NCBI RefSeq assembly: GCF_020509005.1
Contig: NC_063014.1
Coordinates: 186,001 to 250,000 of the forward strand
Direction: 5' to 3'
Source of the DNA: Fulvia fulva
Lineage: Eukaryota > Ascomycota > Dothideomycetes > Mycosphaerellales > Mycosphaerellaceae
DNA: 64,000 bases
The position numbers and the translations under genes were made by a program. Position 1 is the stretch's first letter; each line of letters opens with the position of its first letter. This document shows positions 14,217-26,621 of the stretch, in pieces. The notes beneath the pieces were generated by a model that was not told where the DNA came from, searched no databases, and saw only the letters and a program-made list of their open reading frames with translations.

Positions 14217-17069
14217 GATATATAGATAGATATTTCATCAAGCTATTGTAGTGCCCTTTGGCCTATATAGCTATACTATCTTGTTTTCGTAAATATAGAG
14301 GGGAAACCGTATTAGTAAAAACCCCTCCTCCTTCCCGCCTATCTTTTCCTCCTAGTTATTGTCTTAATTTTCCCTTATTAGGGGTACGCTAGTGTTATAG
14401 GCCTACCCTAATAACTACCCTATCTACTACCCCCTAGCTTCCGCCTCTTATCTATCTACTCCTCCGTCTCGCTAGCGAGGCTAAACTACTAGAGGTATCC
14501 CTACTATAGTATCTACCGAGAGATTCGGCGAATGTTACCTTTGTCCCTAATAATTGACTTATAGTCTCTCCTTCCCGCTTAGTGCCTCTAATTTCCCCTA
14601 CCTCTCGCCTACTACGGGTATTGTAGTAGCATATATTCTAGGTTTTGCGATAGGTAGCCACACTAGTAGGCTAGGCTATAGATATCTAGTACGCGTCTTC
14701 TAAATAGGTAGGCCCTTAACCTAATGTGTTCGGACCTAATTTGGATCGCTATGCTTACCTCGGCCCTTATTAGGTCCCTATATAGCTAGTAATTGTGTCT
14801 CTAGAAGGCTCGGAGCGCTATCGGGCCTATTGTCTTAGGGGGCTTCCTTTTCTAGTCCTACTCCTATAGGTAGCTCGCTATCTATTCCGCTAGGCTTTAG
14901 GTCTTAGCCTTGCTCCCGCCGGCCTAGCGAGTCCTACGCTCCTCCTCTTTTCGTGCTAGCCATTCGGTGCTTGTCTATATAGCTATAAAGGTAGTAAGGT
15001 CATCCTCTTTTTGGCTTATCCTATGTCCGGCCCCTCTCCGGTAGTGGCTTTCTATCTTATTCTTTGCCTCCTAGATCGTAGTTTATACTAGGTAACCTGT
15101 CGTCCTTACCGCGTATTAAATTCTTATTCCCCGGATGTACTGGCCGATTAGTAGTGTTCCTGTCTCCATTTCTACCGTACTTGTTAACGTTATCTTATAT
15201 ACGCCTAGTACCCTACGTAGGTTGCCTACCTATGTCCTATTTAGGGGTTACTCCATCCGTTTCGGGATCGGCTTGCCTACGCCTCCTGTTCCCTAAATCT
15301 ATGCCCCGTATAGTATAGCTAGTCTAACGATCGCCTTATATATTACTCTTGCCTTGTCGAATGTTGCTCCCTATATAGATGCCGTAAGTCTCTTTATCGA
15401 GGCTTCGTTAACTTGTGCTCGACTCTAGGCTTTCTTAACCTATATATTCTAGCTTAGCTTCGGGTCGAGCTAGATCCCTAGTACTCGTAGCTTCGCTAAT
15501 AGCTTTATCTCGTAGCCTTAGATTCTTACCGCCGCCTTTATATTATAGTATATTCTCGCTTTACTAAAGTGTATAAGTTAGTACTTTTTAGGGGCGAACT
15601 AGGCACTATACTTCTTTGCCCACTCCTCGTATTTCTTGTGCCTATCTTCGAGGAGGCGACAGTTCTCTTCTATCGAGTCTAACTAGGCTAGGATGTTTAT
15701 ATCGTCTACGAACCCCGATACTAAGGTTTACGGAGAGGTAAGTAGGGGGATTAGATCAGACATAAATATTAGAAATAGGATAGAGGAGAGAGTAGATCCC
15801 CAAGGTATTCTAGTCTCTACCTTTACCGGGTCGGACGTGTACCTTCCTAGGACTAGGTATGTCGTCCGTTCCTAGAGAAAGGAGTAGACGAACGTCGTTA
15901 CCTACTAGGGGATGCCTTTCTGCTATAGGATATATATTAGCCTTTGGTATAAGACGTTGTCGAAGGCTCCTACGATGTCGAGGGATAGTAAGGACGCCGC
16001 TTAGTTCCTACCGTAGTGCTAGAGGGTCTGAATTTGCTCCGTAATTAGCTCTATTACTATTAGTGTCGATCGCTAGCTTCTTCCCCCTATCTATATTACT
16101 AGGAGTACGTAGTTATCCTCGGCTAGCTACGTAAGTCTCTAGGCTACTATCTTTTCTAGGACCTTCCCTATCGTGTTTAGAAGTGCGATTAGTCTATACG
16201 ACTTAGGCTAAGTATAGTCTTCCTTCTATAGCTTACGTAGTACTACTGTTATAGACTCTCTATACGGCTTCGGGTAATACCCTAGCCGTAGGCACGCGGT
16301 AAATAGGTTTACTAGGCTCGGCGCGATCTCTTCTCTATACTCTTTTAGTAGTATATTTAGTATCCTGTCTAGGCCTAGGGCTTTCCGTCCTTTTAGCTTA
16401 CTTATAACTCCTACTACTATATTAGAGCTAACCGCCTAATCTATGTCTAGGGGTTCCGGGTATATGCTCGGGTCGATATCCGTAAGGTCTACCTCTACTT
16501 ACGTCGAAAAGAAATAGTCGGCTAATACTTTTGCCTTGCCCCGGGGCGTAGCCTAGCCAATCCCTTCGCGGTCTACGATTAGGGGGAAGTGAGGGGTTTG
16601 CTACTCTTTAGGTAGTCGTGCCTATTTAGTAAGTCTCTATATCTGTTCCGGGTTTTCTATAACGAGCCCGATCGTCGCTCTCTAGTCCTATAGCTTATCG
16701 CGTCTTATCTATGCCTTCTTCTCTTATGTCGCGCGATAGTATTGCTCCTACGTCTCTTAGGTATACTCCTACGTCTACTGTCGCCTTGCCCTTCTAGCCT
16801 CCCTTACCTTCGTAGAGTATTTAGGGGTCTAGAAGGCCTTCTACTACGTTAAGGGCCGGAGTAACGGCGTATATTGTTCCCCTACTTGCTATATAACCGA
16901 GGTAATCTGTTCCGCTACTTGATCTAGCTAAGCTGTCGTCTCGAGTTCTCTATACTATAGTAGGTTCGCTATTAGGAAGCCTCTTATGTCGTCCTAGCGT
17001 ACCTTCTTCTAGTTACGGCGTAGTTCGCTTACTAGCTCCTCTATCGCCTTTACCCCTAGCGTCGTTTAG
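14217..17069 (-). mobile_element. LINE-c: 5'-truncated RIP-mutated LINE nested in Gypsy-1
   Basis: This is a second copy of the LINE-b family. It aligns with 5526-8375 from the short (TATC)n tail through the RNase H and reverse transcriptase regions, then stops abruptly after gtcgtttag, as expected of 5' truncation. The same RT motifs are readable on the minus strand near 15700-15830. It lies after the chromodomain and before the 3' non-coding part of Gypsy-1. RIP stops differ in part from LINE-b. No clear target duplication was seen. Confidence 0.85.
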
Positions 17070-18206
17070 TAAGGAAGGAATCGTATTTAGTAAGCTAGCT
17101 ACGAGATAAGGTGACAAGTCTTAACCGCGCTTTCCTACTTATCTAGCACTACCGTATAGCCTCGTTTCGAGAGGTTAGCCCGGAGCAAAAGCTTCCCTCT
17201 ACGCCCTCCCTCCCTATTTACTCCTTAAGCCAATATCCACCTCTATAGGCCTAAGCCCTTTAGTACTCTCTATTAACCGATATGCGTATCCGTCCTCTCG
17301 GGCTATATAGACAGTGTTAGCCGTCGCTACTAGTATATACTACGCCCTAGGTTTTAACGCCCTTCGCGTTACCGTAGCCTATCTCTAGAAAGCGGCCGTC
17401 TATACCTCGTAGGTTTGCTCGGGGCACACACTACGCCGGGTAGCGTACTCCTTACGTTTCTACCTACTAACTAATATAAAGTTCCTTATTACCCTACCCT
17501 CGATCCTCCCCGATTATAGAACTAATCTACTTATATTATACGTCTTTTCCCCGTCCTAATAGCCGTCTTTTCCTTGCTTAGGCTATCGTCTTTTCCTCGT
17601 CGTAATCTACTATATTAGACTAGGTACGTCGTGTAGCGGGACAGGTAGTACCTTAGCTAAAACCCTCCTTCCTATACCGGGTGTTTAATAGGCCCTTATA
17701 GGCTTCGTCGCGTGTCTACCTACCTACCGTATTGCCCGCTAGCAAACACTAGATTGTTTCGTAGTCCGCTCGACGCCGTTATATAGTCCGCTCAGTTGTT
17801 GTTCTATAGTCCGCTCGTCTAATATTCGTCGCTTAGCCCGCTCGGTTTACGGTCTCCGGAGGTGAAAATTCTGTACTTATACTAGAGGTGTCCTATCGAG
17901 CGTATAGGCTACGGTTCCGCGCCCTTCTTATACGTAGAAAGAAGAGGGACTCGCTCCCGACACGAGTACACGCTCGTCGGATAGTTTTTATACCCGTTTT
18001 GCTAGTAGTCCTCTATTCGCCGCGGCTTCGCCTACGTTACGCGCCCGTCGCGCCTACGACGCTCTAGCGTAAGAATACTTAGCTCTCTCGTAACTAGACG
18101 AGAGGTTCGTAGCCGACACTACGTATAGGTGATTCTCGTCGTCGACCCCTCGATATATAGAACTACTACGGCTTCGTAGGAACTTACCTTTTTTTAGGGG
18201 GGCTAC
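17070..18206 (+). mobile_element. Gypsy-1 3' non-coding segment
   Basis: About 1.1 kb between the end of LINE-c and the 3' LTR. I recognise no protein domain in it. A purine-rich stretch (tttaggggggc at about 18194-18204) just before the LTR could be the polypurine tract. Confidence 0.6.
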
Positions 18207-18726
18207 TATTATAGTCTCCCTATAGAGTGTATAGAAGGTGGGGATAGAAGAGCCTTAGAGTACTTAGAAGTCGTTAAGAAGTAATAGTCTAGCTTAGTAT
18301 ATAAGCGCTAAGAATTATATGCCCCGTAACATTTACTACGGGACCTAGCCCTCTAAATTCACCCCTCTACTAAACCTTAATAGATTTACTTCGGCTCGTG
18401 ACTATATGACTCACGGTACTCCCGCGAGTACCCGCGACTACGCTAGACCCTAGAAGAAGCACGTAGAAGACTCGGAACGTAGGGCAGGTTAGAATAAGGT
18501 TTTAAGTAAAGCTACTAAGCGCGGCTTCGTACGGGTTAGCCCTATTAATGCGGGGACACGTACTCGCGAGGGTCGCGTATAAATATCTAGCCTTCCCTAG
18601 GCCTCTCTTACTTTCTTCGTCTTTCGTTTTGTGTAGTAATTATACTATACCCTTTTATATCTACACTTCGTACCTATATTCTCGCTTTTACCTTTACATC
18701 TTATAGGCTGGGCTCTCGCCCTAATA
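18207..18726 (+). repeat. 3' LTR of Gypsy-1
   Basis: This 520-bp LTR pairs with 8503-9020. It is followed by the TSD gcctt, after which LINE-b endonuclease sequence resumes. Confidence 0.85.
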
Positions 18727-21700
18727 GCCTTCTACGTCTCTATTCCCTCTAGTATTACTAAGGCCATTCCGTAGCGTACGGTTATATCTAGTAGCTTCCC
18801 CCCTAGAAACGCGTACGGGGGAGTAGATTCGAGTCCCTACTATAGGTAGTAGAGGTTGAAGTCGCCGAGGAGTACTTACTTTATATCTTAGCTTAGGGTC
18901 CGCTCTAGGTAGGCGAGGGTTCCTAGTTCCCTACTCGTCCGACCCCGCGGTAGCGGGTTATAAACGTTATAGATCTAGATAGGGCCTTGTGTCGTATCGA
19001 TCTAGATTGATATTATGTCTCCTAGGTTACCCTACTACGGTAGTATAACCTTCTACGACTCAAGGTCTATAGTCTTGCTTACGTATATATATATCCTCGG
19101 GATAACGCCTCGTTAGCCCGCGATTACGGTATAGTATCTCCGGTCATTATAAGTAGCTAGGAGTCCTACGTAGGAGTTGATCTATAGTTCCTATACCGTA
19201 ATAACGTAGTACCGTCGCGGGTCTAGCTCTTATAGAAAGTAGCGCTAGACCTTGTCCCTACTTTTGTTTACGTTATACTATACGATAGTAATATCGTCGT
19301 ATAGTATTATTCGTTATCCGTAAGGTCCATTTCCGTACTAACCTACTATGTCTCCTAAGCCTATATCTCGCTATCCGGCTAGCCCTAGGGCCGCTAGGGC
19401 GCCCTAAAGATTCGTATTTAGCCTAGTTTGTTAGTAGCCCGGTTAAGGTGTCGAGGCCTACCGGGAGGTAGATACGTTTACGGTTAGGTTCCCTTGTTCG
19501 TCTCTTCTACCCTCTTCCTTTTGCTCGGCTCGAAGCCCTTATATACGGTAGGTCCCTTCTACTATCGTTAGGGGTACCTAGCTAGTATAGAGATCCTTAC
19601 TTATCTCGCTCGTTCTTATACTACTATTCTAGCTAGGTATTAGCTTAAATACGCTAGGTACCTTCTACCGTAGTATACGTACCTACTCTCCTTTTTTAGG
19701 CATTCCCTTCCCTAGTATAGGCCTACGTAGTAAGGACACCTTAGGGTCTTCTCCCCGTATTTTAGGGCTATATGACCGTACTGTTAGCATTAAAAGCATT
19801 ATAGTACCCTATAGCTACTCTAATAGATCTCCGTGTCTATTCTCTCGTAGTTCTAGAATAGCCTATTGTCTAGTATCTAGTTAGCTTGTTCCGCTATCTC
19901 TACCTAAATAATAAGCGATAAATACGTCTTTTCTCGGTCTACTATCTTATATAGCTATACCGCCTTCGTTAGTCGTACTTCTAAGGAGGTGTTCTAGTTC
20001 TATACTTAGAGGTAGGGAAGGTCTTCGACCTTAAATGTCCTAGGGACCCCGTAGGCGATAACGGTATACTATTAGTAGGAGACTCGTACCGACTTCGCGA
20101 CTTTAGTAGTCTACTCCTTATAGGTCTCTAGCTTTCGTCTATTAGACTCTTATACGGTAAAGAGTCTTACTACGCCTATTGCCTCTACCCTCGCCCTAAC
20201 TACCTCCTTTTAGCCGATTCTGTCGACAATCTCCTTGCTTATTAGGGCTACGATTTCTTATTTCTCCGCCGGATTAGTAATATATAGGCGTACCGCCTTA
20301 CTTACCTTCGGAGGGGGTTAATTCTTACCTACTACTACTATTGCCTATATAGTTAGTTTCTAGGCTACCTTCTATATTACTTATTAGATTGTCTTCGGGA
20401 TTTGGTATAATAGCGCTTTTAGCGCTCCTAGTAGCTATACTATAGTGTTCTTATATACCCGGGCTAGGTGTTCGTTATCCCCTAGTAAGTTTTCCGCCTC
20501 CGTATATAGGGTCGTCTACGCTATATTATTTATCGTTAGCCTCTACTTTCTATATAGTAGGCCTTAGCTTATGTCCTAGGTTTTTTCTTAGTTTGTTCCC
20601 CGGTTTAACTCTTAGTATAGAATGTTCGTAAGGCTATAGCTCTCGTTAGTTACTATCCTTCGCTACTATTCGGGGTCGCGCTTCCTAATTAGGCAGCTGT
20701 CCTCCGTAACTCCGCAATTCTAGGGTCTGTCTTTAGGGGAAAGGGACCTCGGTTTTAGTGTTTTTTGTACTATAATTACGCCGCCGCTAGCGTAGGCGGG
20801 TCGCTACTACTTAAGTAGATTACTCGTCTTAATAAGGGCTGTCGATTAAATAGTCCTCGTCGATCTACTTAGATATAAGTAGCTTCCTTAGGTCTATATA
20901 GACTATGCAGTTATATATAATAATGTATAAGAGTTAAGTAACTACTCGGACGAGGGGTACTTACCTTTAGCTTCTATAGTAGAATAGGCAACCTTATTAA
21001 TATCATTATCTTCTAATAGTATCTTAGAGTCTAATACGTCTTCCTAGGTCGTATAGGCCCTTATAGGCTTACTAGAGGAGGCCTTTAGCTTGCGGCTCTC
21101 CTTTATCTACTTTATAAGGTCCGTTATTACCTTAAGGACATTACGAAGGTTTAGTAATAATGACCTCCTACGAGGTAGTAACGGTTGTCTCTTAGTAGGG
21201 TAGGTAACCCTAGCTAGTTTTTCCTTGTTCCTAATAGCCTACTAAGCTATAGAAAGGTATAGGCACTTGCTTATAAAATGGTTACTATTATAGAGATGGT
21301 ACGTAAGCTTGCCCTAGAAACCCTTCTTAGCGAACATAGCTATCCCTTAATAAATTATTGATTCTTGCTTCTCCCTAAGGATTGTAAGAATGTCTTATAG
21401 TAAGAGATTCACCTAGGCATCAATTGCATCGCGAATTGAGCCAAATAAGTCTAGTAGAGCTACTAAGATTTACTAGATCTTTCTGTCCTTAGTCTTAATG
21501 TCTTAGAACTAAGGCGAGATTGAAACAGCCCTCCTTATAATTAAGCTAAGCTCCTACTAGGCGTTATCTATTGACTAGTCCTCTATTATCACGAAATTAG
21601 TGTATTGCTAAAGCAAACTTCTTCTAGTAGCGAGAAGTCTTCTCTTATATTTAGCTTTAGCCTATTCCTATAACTCCTTCGTATACCGGATCTCGTATAT

Positions 21701-22498
21701 TATCTCTTAGTCATCTATTGACAGATAGATGTATATCTTATATAGGGCCGTTACATTTAGCCGTCTATACGATGCCTTCCTTATCGCTTGATCTAAAGGA
21801 AGGGATGACTCCGATAATATAGAGGGTGTCGCTATAGATAGGGTTATAGGGGGAATGTCCGTAATAATGTCTTCGAGGACCTAGTTAACCTGCTTTAATA
21901 CTAGGTATATTCTTATTAGCTTGAACTATGTTTCGTGGTTCTCTCTTATTAGAACAGGTGCTACTCTCTTTCTTATAAACCTAGTCTCGTTCTCTATTTT
22001 TTGTAAGTTAAGGGATAGGTTAGCTACCCTTAGGTAAAAGGATATATTCGGTCGTACGCGATCGGATCGAAATAGGATAAAACGAACGCGAGGTTAATAG
22101 CGGAGAGGATAGCTATCCGCCGGGAAGGGGAGGAAAGTCGAAGGATCGTATTAGTACTAAGACACTATAGCGTAACTCTCTTAGTAGAGGGGGTTTCTAA
22201 GACACTACGGCTCTCTTAGAAAAAACAGTTAGTCGATACGAACGCAATGTCCGGAGAGCGACTCTTCTTAGTAAGCTCGCCTACTTATCTAAGGTATTAG
22301 TATAGGCTCCCTAACTCGGAGTCTAATAGTACCTTACTAGGCTCTTTTACGTCTTATATATACCTATAGCACGGCTATAGCTTCCTATATAATACGGGTA
22401 CGGCCTCTAGTCTACCTTCCTTTTGTTCTAAAGAGGAATAACTCTAATATAACTTTGTTAAGGGTAAAATACCGAGTTACGAACCCGCGCTTATAAAC

Positions 22499-22732
22499 TA
22501 TTAAATAGGTACGAGTTACGTAGTAGTAGAAGACGGCGGATTATACGAAAGACAAAGAAGGACCTAATAGGATAGCGTATATCTATATATAGTATCGCCG
22601 GTATTAGTATAGGTAGATACTAGGTGTCCGGATATTTACTAGCCTATAGGCTAGCAAACCCTAGTTACGTGATCTAGTTATATAACACACCCACACCTAT
22701 ATACTTGTCCTACGGCCTATATGTTCTCAACA
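22499..22732 (-). repeat. 5' LTR of Copia-B
   Basis: This 234-bp LTR matches 1815-2048. Inside it (to the left) lies the likely primer-binding site, read on the minus strand as GTTTATAAGCGC, again resembling the complement of an initiator-tRNA anticodon arm after RIP. Confidence 0.8.
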
Positions 22733-23100
22733 TATTATATAATTAGAATCATAGTATCTAATAAGGTGTCCTTTTCTAGACTTTAAGAACTAAAGTCCTA
22801 GATTAGGGTATAATCTTAGGTACCTAGTGATCTTCTTTAAAGCCTTTATATAGTAGGTAGATAGGTCACTTATAAATGAGCTTATCCTTCCTAGGGCAAG
22901 AGTAATGTCTAGCCTTATAATTGTTACTAGCTATATCTAAGTACTATTAATACTCTAGTACTCTACCTTGTTATACCTCTTATCTATATAGCTTAAAGGT
23001 TCAAGGGCCTTATAGCTATCTATAGGTAAGTATATAGGTGCTACCTTCTTATAGTTCATTCCTATCTTAGGTAGGCTGTCCCTAATAAAGTATCCTTAGT
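22733..23100 (-). mobile_element. Copia-A copy 2, RNase H/RT fragment, RIP-mutated
   Basis: Matches the intact Copia-A at about 37030-37397 in the same orientation, with RIP transitions. It is bounded on the left by the Copia-B LTR and on the right by the Gypsy-2A LTR. The next recognisable Copia-A copy-2 sequence (32008) corresponds to about 38077, so roughly 0.7 kb is missing between them. Confidence 0.8.
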
Positions 23101-26100
23101 TGTTACGGGCAGCCCGCGACCCCCTACTATAGCTACGTCGGCCCGGCTGAACCGCGGACCTTCCGTATCGGGTTAGCGCGGCTTAGCTTTACTTTATAAC
23201 TTCGCCGCGCCTCGCGCTCCTCTTTCGTAGCTTCGTAGAACAATAACTATCTCCTTCGGACCCTATAATACGCGCGCCCTTATAGTTTATTCTACTACCC
23301 TACCTAGATCGCGGATCTAGGTAAGGGACGCGTAATAATAGGAATAGACAGAACCGTAGAACTCGAGAACGCGTAGAGTCGTATTAGAACATAGAATACG
23401 GTAAGGTGTATAGCGCGTAGATACCTAGAGAACGTAACGTAGCGATATTATTAGTAGGTAGTCGCGCGCTCGTAGACAGTTAGGATATAAGCACCGTTAC
23501 GCCTCCTCTAAACCTAGACAATATAACTTTATAAATAGCGAACGGCGGCATACTACCGCTACCTAAGCCTAAGGGCAAAAGTAAGTAGCGTATATCTCTT
23601 TTCCCCGACCTCTCCTCTTTCCCTTAGAGTTAGACATAGGACGACACCCGGCGGGTTATAGTAGACACCGGTGTCGCGCTATAACAAGAGATTAATAAAG
23701 CTTACTAGAAGGCCTTCGAGCGAGAAGAAGGTAGTCAGATTGACTTTATAGAACTGTTCGAGTTTAAGCTCTAAGAGAACCTAGGCGGCGACCTAGACGA
23801 GGTGTATCTATTACTCGACGAGGTAGAACACATTCTTGTATCCGAATACTAGAATGTCACCCTAGACAACCTTACGACCCTTATATCCTAACACCTAAAG
23901 ACTACCTACGACTTCGTACTAGAAGTAGTTAATACGGCGATTACTAAGGGTAGACAACTCGATATAATAGAGCGAGCTAACGACCTCTAGAACACCTAGT
24001 ACACTACGCTATATACCGAATACGACCGTATCTATAAGATGCTACGAAGTGAAGAGCTTGTTATATAGAAAATGGTAGCAGATCTTAAGAGTAAGAAGGA
24101 TTACGACCTAGCTAAGTTATAAGAGCTAGAGAAGAAATATAAGGAAGCTAACAACCTATATAAGTAGTTTAGCGAGATCTACGAGAAGGAGAAGAAGAAG
24201 GCACAAGATACTAAGGTGAAGAACTAGGCCCTATAACAAGAAGTCGATAACCTAAAGGCTCGGCTTAAGGTAGGAGATACTATATAGAACGGAGGTAGGG
24301 GCCGCTTAGGCCGCCGACCCTCTCGTTCCCGCCTATACGAGACCTTACTCGAGTAGCTATTACGTAGGTATCGCGAAGCTACTAGTAGAGGTAGCGGTGG
24401 CGGTAGTAGTAATAACGATAGAGACGACTATGACCGTAGTAATAATAGCCGAGGACGTAATAACGACTGTCCGCGACTAGGACCTAATAATAGTCGTGAC
24501 TCGAGAATACGTAATACCCGTACCTAGACACTACTAGTTGACCTTCTAGAACGTCTCTTTACTATTAACCGTACCCTTACTCGCGGCATAGAGATCGGTA
24601 AGGGTGTGCCTAACCCTAAGCACTTTAAGAACGATAATGACCCTAATTTCGATAGCTAGTATAGCAGTGTTCTCCTAAAGCTAACTATAGTAACCTTCTA
24701 TACTGAGGCAGATAGTCTATGCTTTATATATAGGTAGACGTAAGGTAATCCTTAGCGAAGCATTAAGCCGAGGATCCCTATGCCTAGATAGTAGTCCTTT
24801 AACGAGTTTAAGACTAGAGAAGAGTTGTTAGATTAGATAATACGCTAATATAGTATACGTAATAAAGGAACTAAGGCTATAGTTAACATTACTACCTATA
24901 AGCAAGAACAAGGCGAAACCTTTATAGCCTTCTATATACGCTACTCGAAGTTGCGCGCCTAGATATTATAGACCGATAAGACCGAGCTTATACTATTCCG
25001 TAACCGACTAAACCGTAAGTACTTTATTAAGACCTTCGGCGACCGCGAAGTCGACCGCCGCCTAGATAGTATATAAGACGTTATCGAGGAGTGCACCGTA
25101 CTAGACGAGAGCTTCTACGAGACAGATCGACTATACCCGTAGAAGGAGCGCCCCCGTAGTAATAGTAACTCGAACGGTAATAGCGGCTAGAATAACTAGA
25201 ATAACGGTAACGTAGTTACTAGTACCGCTACCGGTATAGTAGGTGCCTTAGTATAGCGCCTACTATAGTACGCTAGTACTAAGAAGAAGGAGGATCTACC
25301 GATATATCTATAGAACCTACCTACGCTTAACCGTAAGTAGCGCGAAGACCTTAAGAAGTAGGGTAAGTGCTACCGCTACCGTATAGGTTCTTACGTATCG
25401 ACTAACCCTAAATGCCTAATATATAGGTACGATAGCGACTATCGCCTACCGCGTCTATATAATACTACGCCGAATCCGAACGCGAACCTTAGTTCTCTAG
25501 CCGCCGATCCGTAGTAGGGAAATAGTACGACCGCTACCTAAGCGTAGTAGATAGCGGTTACCCGAACTTCCTAGGACAGAAAGAGTATAAGATTGAGAGA
25601 CACGGAATGTAAGAGACGGTAACAGACTATAGTAAGGAGCTTAAGATATCGGTATACGTACTAGATAAATAATAGCTAGCTATATACCCTTATATATTAT
25701 TACCCGTAATAATATAATATAGAAAGGCTCGAGGCCTTATAGATTCTACTTCTACCTCTCTCTTTCTTGACTAGAAATTTATACGTAAATATACAATACC
25801 CCTGATCCCTTTAACGCAAAGCCGACGACTAATACTAGGAGATAGAACGGCTACTATACGGCAGATTATATACGCGGCCCTTATAGACGTAGTTATCGGC
25901 GATTATTACGAGCAAATGTTATACTATGTTACCGACCTCGAATATAACATCGTCTTTAGCCTACCGTAGCTTGTAGCGTATAACCTAAACATCTTCTAGG
26001 AGATAGGCGAGGTGGCATTTAGATCGGATTACTGCTTTAGTCACTATCTATAGAATAAGATATCGATAATAGTATAATCCCTAAACTACCGCGAGAAGAA

Positions 26101-26386
26101 GAAGGAGGCACTAGTACGGTACGGACTAGAGCCCTTTACTAGAGAAGTAGCGAGCTTTATAGTAGGAGGGGCAGAGCTTAACGTCTCATTATATGACCTA
26201 GAAGATATAGACGATAAAGAAGTAGACTACTAGGGCGTTTCTTAACGCGCGTAGGAAATGGACGCGTACCGGCCTAGGGCTAAGTACTTCTATATTATGC
26301 CTACTAGGCGTAAGAGCGACGGCGGAGAGCTTAAGCTAAGTGTAATAGCTACTAATAATCTAGACCAATTCTTAAATAAGTAGTTT
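23101..26386 (+). mobile_element. Gypsy-2A: 5' half of a Ty3/Gypsy element, RIP-mutated
   Basis: A 184-bp LTR (23101-23284, tgttacgggc...cccttata) is followed by Gag, with a Cys/His knuckle near 25370-25440, and an aspartic protease region near 25735-25960 (LTQSRRLILGD, LEYNIVFSLP readable). The sequence stops at the Copia-A copy 1 insertion point; the reverse transcriptase, integrase and second LTR are absent here. It closely matches the inverse of 41854-45139, including many of the same RIP stops. Confidence 0.85.
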
Positions 26387-26621
26387 TGTTAAGATGTAGC
26401 ATCTTAAAGGGAGTTAACAATCAGGAAGTGATCTAGTAGCCTAAGGCATCCACAATAACTTAGCTCATAGGGAGATACCTTCTCTCCTCTTTAGCTTAGA
26501 TAGACATCTAATATAATTAACATATTAGTTCCTAATATATTGCTATATACTCGTGCTATTAGTTAGTTGAAGATTGATCTCTTACTCCACTCCGCTACTA
26601 TCTACCCGTACCTATTTAACA
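26387..26621 (+). repeat. 5' LTR of Copia-A copy 1
   Basis: This 235-bp LTR begins TGTTAAGATG and ends TTTAACA. It is followed directly by the RIP-altered primer-binding site ggttataagccc. Confidence 0.88.

Larger units (their letters stand above)
8503..18726 (+). mobile_element. Gypsy-1: chromodomain Ty3/Gypsy element, RIP-mutated, split by LINE-c
   Basis: LTRs at 8503-9020 and 18207-18726 flank a Gag-Pol region. In order on the plus strand: Gag with a zinc knuckle (Y..YGGLGYIVANCP, about 10085-10130), a protease-like LIDTS motif (about 10410), reverse transcriptase ([17 protein letters not shown] at 11150-11210; [16 protein letters not shown] at 11470-11520), RNase H and integrase (11800-13500), and a C-terminal chromodomain (about 13920-14110; GYPK.DT.EP). 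It is therefore a chromovirus. It is inserted in LINE-b with a 5-bp duplication gcctt (8498-8502 and 18727-18731). LINE-c occupies 14217-17069 inside it; the 3' remainder is 17070-18206. Confidence 0.87.
5530..20907 (-). mobile_element. LINE-b: RIP-mutated Tad1-like LINE, split by Gypsy-1
   Basis: LINE-b is made of 5530-8502 and 18727-20907, read on the minus strand. ORF1 occupies roughly 19560-20900 and has a Gag zinc-knuckle stretch (19690-19815) readable as YGHIALK.GEKTLRCPY followed by REC. ORF2 starts with an APE-type endonuclease (LGDFNLHY near 18840-18870) and continues in the left segment with the reverse transcriptase (IP.GSTLSPILFLIFMSDL near 7060-7120; FVDDINILAYLD near 6990-7026). 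The 3' end carries a (TATC)n-type tail at 5526-5546. Stops are almost all TAG. A 12-bp target duplication flanks it. Confidence 0.85.
1815..22732 (-). mobile_element. Copia-B: complete RIP-mutated Copia element with nested insertions
   Basis: Two 234-bp LTRs (1815-2048 and 22499-22732) bound a Copia element related to, but clearly different from, Copia-A. On the minus strand the 5' part (Gag) lies at 20920-22498 and the integrase, reverse transcriptase and RNase H part at 2049-5529. The RT motif YIDDIPIVAP is readable near 3065-3110. Every frame is broken by RIP stops. The element is interrupted by LINE-b (5530-20907), which itself carries Gypsy-1 and LINE-c. The two outer flanks (ctcct and tatta) do not match, so no target duplication is visible. 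Confidence 0.8.

Noticed and set aside
3381..16044. Short plus-strand frames such as 3381-3578, 3975-4202, 7173-7358 and 15859-16044
   Set aside because: They are antisense or out-of-frame to the RIP-mutated Copia-B, LINE-b and LINE-c coding regions. Their recurrence at 7173 and 15859 simply reflects the two LINE copies.
17070..18206. An independent element inserted between LINE-c and the right Gypsy-1 LTR
   Set aside because: The TSD gcctt around 8503-18726 and the intact order of Gypsy-1 show this is the 3' non-coding part of Gypsy-1, separated from the rest by LINE-c.
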